Notes under the pieces: generated by a model | What the model was told of the DNA's origin: nothing | Database searches by the model: none | Seen by the model: only the letters and a program-made list of their open reading frames with translations | Program-made: the position numbers and the translations under genes | Assembly: GCA_027600665.1 (NCBI GenBank) | Contig: JADGJL010001006.1 | Coordinates: forward strand, 1 to 11,062 | Length of the DNA stretch: 11,062 nucleotides | From: Irineochytrium annulatum | Lineage: Eukaryota > Chytridiomycota > Chytridiomycetes > Chytridiales > Chytridiaceae | Reading direction: 5' to 3' | Shown: piece after piece, positions 1-8,524 of the stretch | Layout of the letters: each line of letters opens with the position of its first letter | Numbering within the stretch: position 1 is the stretch's first letter

Positions 1-393
1 GTGGTAGGCCCCCCGGCCTGCTGGCCCGGCCTGCCCCCCCCCCGGGCCCGACCACCCCCGGGCGGCCCGCCCCGCCGCCGCCGCCGGCGTCTGGGTCATC
101 GGGCGGGAAGTATGTTCCGCCGGCAAATCGGCAGCGGTAGTCTCTTTGCATGAGGGGATGGTACTATGGGCTGCACCAGCTCAGGATGGTAAAACGAAAT
201 GGAGTGGAGTGGGGTATTTTTGATGGGTGGACGTATCAACTGGTTTTTCTCTCTTTTCGATTACAACGTGAATCAAAAACAATATTAGAAGTGAAATTGC
301 TAAATGTAGGTGTACAATGCCGAAGTGTAAATGTTTGGAAGTCTTCTAGCAAAGGAATCACCCTCACGAAACTTTTTTTGACAAGTTAGCTGT
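1..393. other. GC-rich window edge and eIF2 beta leader, no gene supported
   Basis: The first roughly 110 bases are extremely GC-rich, with C runs (for example 34-43) and CCG repeats at 71-85. From about 120 the composition becomes ordinary and leads into the eIF2 beta start at 394. I see no conserved protein on either strand. An ATG-initiated open frame of 79 codons (150-389) ends 4 nt before the eIF2 beta start. Its translation resembles nothing I know, so I treat it as leader sequence or a possible upstream ORF. No clear TATA box was found. Confidence 0.6.
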
Positions 394-1771
394 ATGGCGC
401 CCAAAAAGGACAAGCAGAAGGAGAAGGATGTGCCCGCGGAACCGATCCCTGAGCCACCGGCCGAGGATGATGTGATGGTGAGGCGTGTTTGTTGCGCTTG
501 GACTGCTTCCTGACCGTGCATTGCTGATCGCTGATATTACCAGGCCATGTTCGAAGGTAACGGAGCTTTTTTTAAAGTCGACTTGAACCAACGTCCACAT
601 CAGGGCAGAAGAAGAAAAAGAAGAAGAAGAAGGTCTACGAGGAGGATGCCGCGCCCGAGGCTGCCGCACCTGAGCCAGTGGAGGAGGTGGCAGCGACGCA
701 GGAAGTTCCCCAGGCACCGGAGGCTGCACCGGTTACAGCGAAGGAGGAGCCGACAGCTGCGGAGGAGGAGACTGCTTTTGATTTTGGGGAGAAGAAGAAG
801 AAGAAGAAGAAAGCTTTCAAATTTGACGATGATATCGCGGCCGCCCCGGCGGATGATTTGGAGGGCGCCGCGCCGGTGGCTTCGACGTCGGAGGGTGCAC
901 CCGCTGCGGCGGGAGGGGAGGCGACGTTTGATTTTGGGGAGAAGAAGAAGAAGAAGGGCAAGGGGAAGCGGCCGAATTTGGACGACTTCGAGGCGCAGTT
1001 GCGGTCCGAGGGCGGGATGCAGGACGAGGGCGTCAAGGAGGAGAAGGCGGGTGATGGGGATGGTGGGAAGGCGTCTGGGGATCCGTGGATTGGATCGACT
1101 AGGGATTATACTTACCAGGAGGTTTGGAACCGAATTTCTTCGACGCTCACTGATCCGGGAGTTTAGCTGCTGGCGCGCGTGTTTGCGATTTTGAAGCAGA
1201 ACAACCCGAACCTGGCCGGAGAGGTGAAGAAATTCGTCATCGTGCCTCCGCAGGTCGCGCGAGAAGGGACGAAGAAGACGATTTTTGCGAACATCGTGGA
1301 TATTAGCAAAAGGTTGGCCACAGTAGTGACACTGCCGTTGTCTAAGCTATCAAAGGATGCGTCGTGAACCCGATCACCTGATCCAATACCTATTCGCCGA
1401 GTTGGGTACGACGGGCTCCGTAGACGGTAGCCAACGGTTGGTCATCAAGGGCCGATTCCAGCAGAAGCAGATCGAAAACGTGCTGAAGAGATACATTGGT
1501 GAGTTTTTGTTGCATTGGTATTCGCTGATTACGCTATGTTTAGTGGAATATGTAACGTGCAAGACGTGCAAGTCGGGAGAGACGCTGCTCGCGAAGGAGA
1601 ACCGGTTGTTTTTCTTGCAGTGCCAGTCGTGCGGGTCAACGAAGAGTGTTTCGGCCATTAAGACCGGTTTCTTGGCCCAGACGCAGAAGCGTTCGGCGCA
1701 GAGGGCGGCAGCTGGGGTAAGGATTTTGGTTTTTCTGTATTGTTGGGACTGATTAAACTTTCTAGGTGTAA
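394..1771 (+). CDS. SUI3: Translation initiation factor eIF2 subunit beta, 7 exons
   Basis: Exons: 394-477, 544-556, 604-1121, 1167-1312, 1356-1498, 1544-1716, 1766-1771, giving 360 aa. The protein is the beta subunit of the cytosolic eIF2 GTPase complex that delivers initiator Met-tRNA to the 40S subunit. Three lysine blocks are visible at residues 35-42 (8 K), 96-102 (7 K) and 146-150 (5 K). In this family such K-boxes bind eIF5 and eIF2B epsilon. The conserved core begins at RDYTYQELL (about 199-207), runs through [24 protein letters not shown] and [17 protein letters not shown], and ends in a C2-C2 zinc ribbon, C-X2-C-X17-C-X2-C (Cys307, 310, 328, 331), followed by SAIKTGF. Every splice junction restores family sequence, for example E|LLARVF, K-R|M and YI-V|EYV. 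The start is the ATG that opens the frame. The N-terminal 200 residues outside the K-boxes are Ala/Glu/Pro-rich and probably disordered. The exact ends of the first two introns are the least certain part. Confidence 0.96.
544..556 (+). other. SUI3: 13-nt microexon of eIF2 beta
   Basis: This exon lies between a 66-nt intron (478-543, GTGAGG..CAG) and a 47-nt intron (557-603, GTAACG..CAG). It encodes Ala-Met-Phe-Glu and the first base of Gly33. It is needed for the frame: joining 477 directly to 604 would shift the lysine block into an arginine-rich frame. With the microexon the protein reads MFEG-Q followed by eight lysines, resembling the short aromatic motif before the first K-box in other eIF2 beta proteins. 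Confidence 0.75.
777..956 (+). repeat. Duplicated 30-nt [10 protein letters not shown] module in eIF2 beta
   Basis: Positions 777-806 and 927-956 are identical over 30 nt and lie in the same reading frame, exactly 150 nt (50 codons) apart. Each copy encodes FDFGE followed by five lysines. The first copy has two further lysines. The sequence between them is Ala/Pro-rich and not obviously duplicated. The second and third K-boxes therefore look like copies of each other. Confidence 0.9.
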
Positions 1772-1956
1772 GCGGGGAGGCTACAGATGATAAATGCACG
1801 TTTTTGTGTTGTGTTATTTTATTACACGTATTGGGTGTTCATGCATGCAAACCCACTAGAATTGGGTGGTCGTTGTCTTTACTTTTGAAATATTTGCGAC
1901 CAAATCCATTCATCATCGTCCTTGAACGATTCATTGCACGGATACCCATCAACAGA
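1772..1956 (+). promoter_or_regulatory. Compact intergenic region: eIF2 beta 3' end and UBA1 promoter/leader
   Basis: Only 185 nt separate the eIF2 beta stop from the UBA1 start, so the eIF2 beta 3' UTR and the UBA1 promoter must share this space. An AT-rich stretch (GATAAATG near 1788, then a T-rich segment at 1800-1825) could hold the 3' end signal, but there is no perfect AATAAA. Two short ATG-initiated frames (1841-1888 and 1845-1859) precede the UBA1 start and would be upstream ORFs if transcription begins left of them. Confidence 0.4.
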
Positions 1957-4900
1957 ATGAGCGCGATGGACGTGGACTCGAAGGACGAGAAGGGCGCGAT
2001 TGATGAGGGCCTCTACTCGCGGCAGCTGTAGGCGCGTTTGAATGTCGACGTCCTTCTCAATCGACTTCAATCCAGCTATGTCCTCGGCCACAAGGCCATG
2101 TTGGCCATGAGCCATTCCAACGTGCTCATCGTCGGGATGAAGGGCCTCGGAGCGGAGATTGGTACGATTGCGAATATTGCATGCTGAACTCTATTAACTT
2201 GTGATTAGCCAAGAATGTTATTCTTGCCGGTGTGAAATCGGTCACCTTACACGACCCTGCGCCGACGGAGCTGTCTGATCTCTCATCTCAGGTTTGGAAA
2301 ACCGCGGTTAATGCCTGAGATGTAAACGCTTTCTGTCGAACAGTTCTTCCTCCTCCCCTCGGATGTTGGCAAGTCCCGCGCCCAGGCTTGCGCGCCCCGT
2401 CTCGCCGAATTAAACAACTACGTGCCCGTGACGGTCCTGGAGGGGGAGCTGAACGAGGAGAACGTGTCTAAGTTCCAAGTCGTCGTCGTGACGGAGACGC
2501 CCTTGGAGAAGCAGCTGGCCATCAACTCGTTCACGCACAAGCGCGGGATCAAGTTTATCTCCGCGGACGTTCGCGGGCTTTTTGGATACGCGTTTAATGA
2601 TTTCGGCGACGAGTTCGTCGTGCATGATCAAACTGGGGAGGAGCCTTTGACGGGCATGATTTCGGCGGTGTCAAAGGTACAACGAATATGAACGCGACGT
2701 GGAGTAACGTTGGATAGGACGCTGACGGCGTTGTTGCTTGTTTGGAGGAACATCGGCACGGCTTGGCCGATGGCGATTTCGTGACTTTCGTTGAGGTTCA
2801 GGGGATGGAGGAGCTGAACGGATGTGAGCCGAGGAAGGTTTCAGTGACAGGTTCAGGGATTGAATCGGATGAGCGATGACTAACTTCTTTGAAAGGACCC
2901 TATACGTTTAAAATTGGGGATACGTCGAAGTTTGGAGATTACAAAACCGGGGGCATTTTCACCCAAGTTAAGCAGCCCAAGGCTTTCAAATTTGTGAGTT
3001 GCTTAAAGAAAATCTCGCTACAGCTAACTTATTGAAGCTCCCGCTGAAAGACGCCCTCATTAAGCCAGAGTTTGTCATCTCTGATTTTTCAAAGTTCGAT
3101 CGGCCAGCGCAGCTTCACCTGGGATTCCAGGCACTGGATAAGTTCAGGACGAAGAAGGGGATTTTACCGCGGCCCCGCCACGACGGAGATGCTGCGGAGG
3201 TTCTTGCCTTCGCGGCTGAGATCAATAAGATTAGCCCGGAGCCTGTTGAGCTGGACGAGAAGCTTTTGAAGGAGGTTTCTTACCAAGCCAGAGGAGACTT
3301 GACGCCTATGACCGCCGTTATCGGCGGTCTTGTCGCGCAGGAGGTCTTAAAGGCATGCAGTGGGAAGTTCAACCCTGTCCTGCAGTTCTTCTACTTCGAC
3401 TCCCTCGAGTCGTTACCGGTCAACAGCACCTTGACCGAGGAGACCTGTAAACCTCGCGGCACGCGCTACGACGCCCAAATCGCCGTCTTCGGGTCCGAGT
3501 TCCAGGACAAGCTCGCAAACACGAAAGAATTCCTCGTCGGGGCGGGTGCGATCGGATGCGAGATGCTGAAGAACTGGTCTATGTTGGGTTTGGGTACGGG
3601 TCCAAAGGGATACGTCTACGTGACGGATATGGACACGATTGAGAAGAGCAACCTCAACCGCCAGTTTCTATTCCGGCCCAAAGACGTGTCGAAGCTTAAG
3701 TCTGAGTGCGCCGCGAGCGCTGTCGAGGCCATGAACCCGGACATGAAGGGGAAGATTAAGAGCTTTGCGGATCGTGTGGGACCGGAGACGGAGAACATCT
3801 TTAATGATGAGTTTTGGGAAGGGCTGACGGGGGTCACGAACGCACTGGACAATGTCGAGGCGAGGAAGTACGTGGATCGGAGATGTGTGTACTTCAGGAA
3901 GCCGTTGTTGGAGTCTGGGACGCTAGGCACCAAGGGAAATACCCAGGTTGTGCTTCCGTTCCTTACCGAGTCGTATTCTTCGTCAAATGATCCCCCGGAG
4001 AAGTCCTTCCCGGTCTGCACGCTGAAGAACTTCCCCAATGCTATTGAGCACACTATTCAGGTTTGTAGTGTTTGTTCACCTTCGCGTTGACATACACATA
4101 AGTGGGCGCGAGACGTCTTCGAAGGTCTGTTCAGGAATCCCGCGGAGAACGTCAACTTGTTCCTCTCGCAGCCCAACTTCATCGAGACGACGCTGAAGCA
4201 GAGCGGGAGTCAAAGGGAGATTATCGAGAACATTCACTCCTTCCTCGTGACATCGAAGCCCCTCAGTTTTGACCAGTGCGTTGAGTGGGCGCGGAATAAG
4301 TTCGAGGAGCTGTACAGCAACCAGATTCTTCAGTTGCTTTACAACTTCCCTAAGGACTCAGTATGATTGCCACTTATGACAACGATCGGGCTAATCGAAT
4401 GTTCAGCTTACCGGGTCGGGGACGCCGTTTTGGTCAGGTCCGAAGCGTGCGCCGGAGAGGGTCGTTTTCAATTCAGAGGATCCTCTTCATTTGGACTTTA
4501 TCATTGCTGGCGCTAATCTGCACGCCTTCAACTACGGCATCACAGGTAGGGAAAAAATCATCCAACATAAAGATGACATATATGCAAGGCCGGAGGGATA
4601 AGGAGTATTTTAAACAAATACTACGTTCCATCACCGTTCCCGAATTTTCCCCGAAATCGGGGGTAAAGATTCAGGTGCAGGAGAACGAGCAGCCGGCGCC
4701 CCAGCAAAATGGTTCGTGTCATGACTATGCTCAAATGTCATCGTAATCTAGCAATTTTGTAGACGCCGGCGAGATTGAAGATATGGTGAAATCCCTTCCG
4801 AATCCCTCTACCTTTGCAGGGTTCCGGCTCAACCCGGTGGATTTCGAGAAGGTATAAGCACTTACTTTTCGCCCGTATGATTAAGGATGTGATAGGATGA

Positions 4901-5671
4901 TGACACAAACTTTCATATTGACTTCATTACCGCATGCTCGAACCTCCGTGCGACTAACTACAGCATCGCCGTCGCGGACCGTCACAAGACGAAGTTCATT
5001 GCTGGAAAGATCATCCCGGCGATCGCCACCACCACCGCTCTTGTCACGGGTCTCGTCTGCTTGGAGCTGTTCAAGGTAGATGAGATTGGTTGCGGTGTGC
5101 CTAACGTCTTCGGCTAGGTATTAGACAACCGGAAGAAGATAGAGGACTATAAGAACGGCTTCATCAACCTTGCCCTTCCCTTCTTCGGGTTCTCCGAGCC
5201 GATCGGTGCTCCGAAGTTGAAGGTACCCGTTTGTTGCGTCGCTGCCGATCTAACATCTGAGAAAGTATAACGAAGTTGAGTGGAGCTTATGGGATAGATT
5301 CGATGTTAGTGGCGACCTCACCTTGAAGGAGCTATTGGGTTTGTTCAAAGAAAAGCATGGTCTGGAGATCACGATGATTTCCAGCGGCGTGAGCATGCTT
5401 TACGCGTTCTTTATGCCTAAGAAGAAGGCAGAGGAAAGGCTTGGAATGAAGTGAGGAAGAGTTGAAATGGTTGCTTGCGACTGACGCTCACTAGGATTTC
5501 CGAGGTCATTGAGTCCGTGTCTAAAAAGCCGGTGCCGCCTCATGTGAAGTCGTTAGTTCTTGAAGTTTGCGTCAATGATAGCACCGGGGAAGATGTGGGT
5601 TGCGCATTCGAAAGGCTTTGACTAACGAGGATTAGGTGGAGGTTCCGTATGTTGCTTTGAAGATCCGTTAA
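1957..5671 (+). CDS. UBA1: Ubiquitin-activating enzyme E1, 16 exons
   Basis: Exons: 1957-2027, 2076-2161, 2209-2291, 2344-2676, 2718-2850, 2896-2993, 3038-4060, 4103-4360, 4407-4545, 4589-4711, 4763-4851, 4896-5075, 5118-5222, 5266-5450, 5495-5594, 5636-5671, giving 1013 aa, the usual E1 length. The enzyme adenylates ubiquitin with ATP, holds it as a thioester and passes it to E2 enzymes. Visible in order: [13 protein letters not shown] (20-32) and the inactive adenylation half with GMKGLG (44-49); the first catalytic-cysteine half-domain (about 175-260); the active adenylation domain with GAGAIG (436-441), DMD (465-467) and NLNRQFLFR (473-481); the catalytic cysteine Cys595 in PVCTLKNFP; the second half-domain with [13 protein letters not shown]; and the C-terminal ubiquitin-fold domain from about 908, ending [14 protein letters not shown]. 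The ATG is the one preceding YSRQL in frame. An apparent TAG after residue 24 lies inside intron 1. The exon 5/6 donor (GTTCAG) is weak but restores VTGPYTF. Confidence 0.98.
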
Positions 5672-5814
5672 GCTGCAATGTCGCCATAGTAATTTTATTG
5701 TACGAGATAAATAAATACAATGTCATAACTGCTCTTTTTTTTTGTTTACTTTAAGAGATATTGTCATTTGCTTTACCATCATGTTGAACATCAGCATGCA
5801 ATATATAAAATGGC
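5672..5814. other. Intergenic gap between convergent UBA1 and orphan gene
   Basis: Only 143 nt separate the two stop codons. The stretch is AT-rich and contains a T9 tract (about 5733-5741). Both 3' UTRs must lie here or overlap the opposite gene. No further coding sequence is visible. Confidence 0.7.
5710..5715 (+). terminator. Polyadenylation signal AATAAA of UBA1
   Basis: A perfect AATAAA lies 39 nt past the UBA1 stop codon within GATAAATAAATAC and is followed by a T-rich tract. Position and context fit a 3' end signal, although fungal signals are loose and this is inferred from sequence alone. Confidence 0.55.
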
Positions 5815-8114
5815 TCATTCTGCATCGTACTTGCGCATTAGTGCCTATCCCAAAGTTAGAAAAACCAACAATAAATATAAAGCAGCGAGGGTGACTGCAC
5901 CTTAAGTTGAATATCGTGTTCAAGAGAAACCAAACTGGCGGCCGACTTGACGTAGCGGACCAACATGGACATAAACAGGCTGGCGCTGTTTTTTATAGTG
6001 GCCCTGCTCCTTGCCCCGACGTACGAAGTCAACCTCAATCCAAGCTCCAGCACCGCACTTAATAACGCGTCCGCGAACGAATCCTCCACCTCGTCGCCCG
6101 CGTTGTGAAAGCCGGTAGCCAAGTGCCCTCCGCTGCTGGGTTGCTGAAGCAATGCAGGCGATGCCCTCCCCGGTGACGTCGCTGCCGACGGCACCGCGGA
6201 GGTTGACGGCATCAACCTGGGGCTCCTAGGAATAGACGTGACCCTCCCGCTTCGAGCGACCGGCAGGTGATGCGCCCCAAACGCTGTCACCGACCGCAAA
6301 GTCTCCAGGCACGTGATCGAGTTGTCAATCAACAGGGCGACCTTCGCATCCGCGCTCTTGGTGGTAGTAGATGCGCCTTTACGGGGCGATCCAGGGCGTT
6401 GTTGATGGTGGTGGCGTGGGGTTGGAGCGGAAAGGTGGATTATGGCCTGGGAGACCCAGTTAAGGTAAAGAGTCGTGAGTGAGACGAGGAGGTCCTCCAT
6501 TCGGGTTGGGCAGGGGCGACGGAGGTATGTGACGAACTCCGAGGTAAGGAGAAGGCCATTAAGAATGTAATCAACTAAAGGCGCCTGCTGCGGCTTCTCG
6601 TTGCGGAGTTGTTAGCAACATTAAAGAAAGGTATGGTATGGAGCAATATCACGTACCCCGAAAGATTCCTTTCCACTTGAGAGAGTTGTATCGATCAGCA
6701 GCAGGTACCGCCACGGCAACGCCAGCATCCAGAGCGAAACGGAGTCAAGCAATTGCTCGTCAACCGGGAACCCCAGCATCTTCCACGGCAGCCCGTTCAA
6801 CCCCAACGCGTCCCCGTAGAGCCTCGACTTCTCCTCCAATAGCGCCCTCATCCCCTTCAGACTATCATCGAGCCCGTTCGGATCCATCTGCCAATTCGAA
6901 GCCGCAAGCGCCTTCATGTCCTCCGTGACCTGTATGAAATGCCAGACCCGCTCGACCGTCGGCTTTACGGACCTCCAAGCCGGCACGATAGCGTCCAACG
7001 TGCAAAAATCAGGCCCGCCCGCGAGCGTCCGCGCGCAGTCTAGAATCCGCTCCGTGATCAGCCGCATGTCATCGTACGAGTCCCGAGGGAAAACGCCGTT
7101 TTGGAGCAGCATGCAGTTGTGCTCAAGCTCAAGACGCTTCATGTCCCACCCTCGAGCACCGTTCGGCCCGCTGAGGTCGATGTGGCCGGACGCGTCGTCG
7201 TCAGTCTCGGCTGGGGAGATCGCCTCATGGTCCTCATCCATCATCGCGTCCTCGGCCTGCGCTTGCTCTCCAAGCATTAAAACCTCGCCAGGGCCACCCG
7301 CGTTGCCTTGTCGTCCGAACGGGCCAGAACCCGTCTCATGCACCCTCTCCCTCGGCCTCGCCACGTGCCTCCATGCGCTCGATGATCCCGCCCGATCTCC
7401 ATCCAGAACGGGCCCCCATCCAAATGGCGTTCCCTCCGTGCCACCCCCGCCCTCATCCTCGACATTCACGCTCCGTGAGAACCTCGACGACAACCCCGCT
7501 GCCAGCCTCCGGCTTTTAAACTGCTCCTCGCCCCTCCCAGAGCCAGGCAGTGACCCCACATCTTCCCCGCCCGGCCATGAAATCGAACTCCTCTTCCTCT
7601 TCGCGACCAATGCCCCAAACTCCTGCTGGGCACTATCAGACGTGCTCCCAGGTGCCATAGACGCGCGCGACGTCGCCGTAACGGGCGACAGCGGCGTGGG
7701 AGGGATCGACGCCCGCTTCATCGGATCAGCTGTCGCGGCCTCTCCGCGCGTCGCGGCCCCGGGGATCGCGACAGCGAGATGCGAGACCGGGTGCGGCAAC
7801 ACCGGGCTCATAGTCGGCGACGGCGTCGCGGCCTTGAGGGGCCAGGACGGGTTAATGGCAGGCCGGGAAGGTCCGGAGGAGGAGGAGGAAGAAGAGGAGC
7901 CGAAAGTAGAGTCGAGGTTGAGGGTGGAGGAGAGCTCCTCAAGGGCGCTAACGAGGGTGTGGATAGTGGCGTTGAAGCCGCGCAGGGTGGAGCGGCCAGG
8001 CTGAGGTTGGAGGTGGAGCGCGGCCGGCGTCTGGCCCAGCCGGGAGAAGGAGGGCAGCGGAACGCTATCGAGGTCGAGCGAGGCGTCGCTCTCCTGCGAG
8101 ATGAGAACGTCCAT
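5815..8114 (-). CDS. Unrecognised serine-rich, helical protein (about 727 aa), 3 exons
   Basis: Exons on the minus strand: 8114-6657, 6596-5901, 5844-5815, giving about 727 aa. I do not recognise the family. ATG 8114 is the first ATG in the frame; the frame stays open to 8186, where only a TTG is found. Intron 1 has a strong donor (GTACGT) and a GCTAAC branch site. Its acceptor is ambiguous among four in-frame AGs, so exon 2 may begin at 6596, 6593, 6587 or 6584. Intron 2 (5845-5900) has a TTCTAAC branch site and leaves a short last exon ending MRKYDAE. Residues 1-70 carry an amphipathic stretch. Residues 73-80 are eight serines. Residues 80-300 are Pro/Ser/Ala-rich and probably disordered, with a basic KRKR at 172-175 that could be a nuclear signal. 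An acidic patch (about 295-325) precedes a predominantly helical, Trp-containing region (about 330-560). The C-terminal part has another low-complexity segment and a final helix. No catalytic motif, membrane segment or signal peptide stands out. Long uninterrupted coding and well-formed introns argue it is real. Confidence 0.75.
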
Positions 8115-8524
8115 AACTGCGGCCCGTGTTGAGGGCGAGATGGATGTGATGGAAAGACTACACTGGGCGTGTAAACAGACGGTCAATTCGATTGTATGTA
8201 TGTAACCTTCATTGCTTATCTAAAAAGGTGGAACTACGTGGAACGAAGACAGCACTTAAATCGCGAATCCATCAAAATAAAGGTAACAAAAAAAAATCAC
8301 AGGAAAAATTCAAACAGAAGAAGTTCTGCAACGAATTCTGCTTTCTTTGCATGTAAAGGTTATGGCGACGGGCATTCGACAAGTGGAGGTTAAAAAGAGA
8401 ACGGTGTGAGGGGGTTGATATGCAGGGTGAAGTATTGACTCGCCAGGCACAGAGTGAGAGATTCAACTCCTTCCAGGACTAACCGGCAAGGTTCACCCAT
8501 AGCCTTGCGTTCGAAGCCAGTTGC
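8115..8524 (-). other. Intergenic region: septin 3' end and orphan gene promoter
   Basis: This 410-nt gap lies between two minus-strand genes. It should contain the septin 3' UTR on its right side and the promoter of the orphan gene on its left side. It includes an A-rich patch at 8275-8320. I found no perfect AATAAA in the minus direction, no convincing TATA box and no conserved protein in any frame. Confidence 0.6.

Noticed and set aside
547..1194. 215-codon arginine-rich open frame overlapping eIF2 beta
   Set aside because: It is the +1 shadow of AAG- and GAG-rich lysine/glutamate codons. The other frame gives clear eIF2 beta sequence.
1374..1799. 141-codon minus-strand frame over eIF2 beta
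   Set aside because: It is the antisense shadow of the conserved eIF2 beta core and zinc ribbon.
2028..2033. Premature TAG in UBA1 suggesting a pseudogene or stop readthrough
   Set aside because: A 48-nt intron (2028-2075) starts with this GTAG and rejoins the frame at LYVLGHKAM, as in E1 enzymes.
6916..8004. 362-codon open frame on the plus strand opposite the orphan gene
   Set aside because: It is antisense to a longer minus-strand frame with good introns. Its translation is Ser/Pro/Arg-rich as expected for a mirror of GC-rich codons, and it matches no family.
8115..8186. N-terminal extension of the orphan protein to 8186
   Set aside because: The frame is open, but the codon at 8186 is TTG and the first ATG is at 8114.
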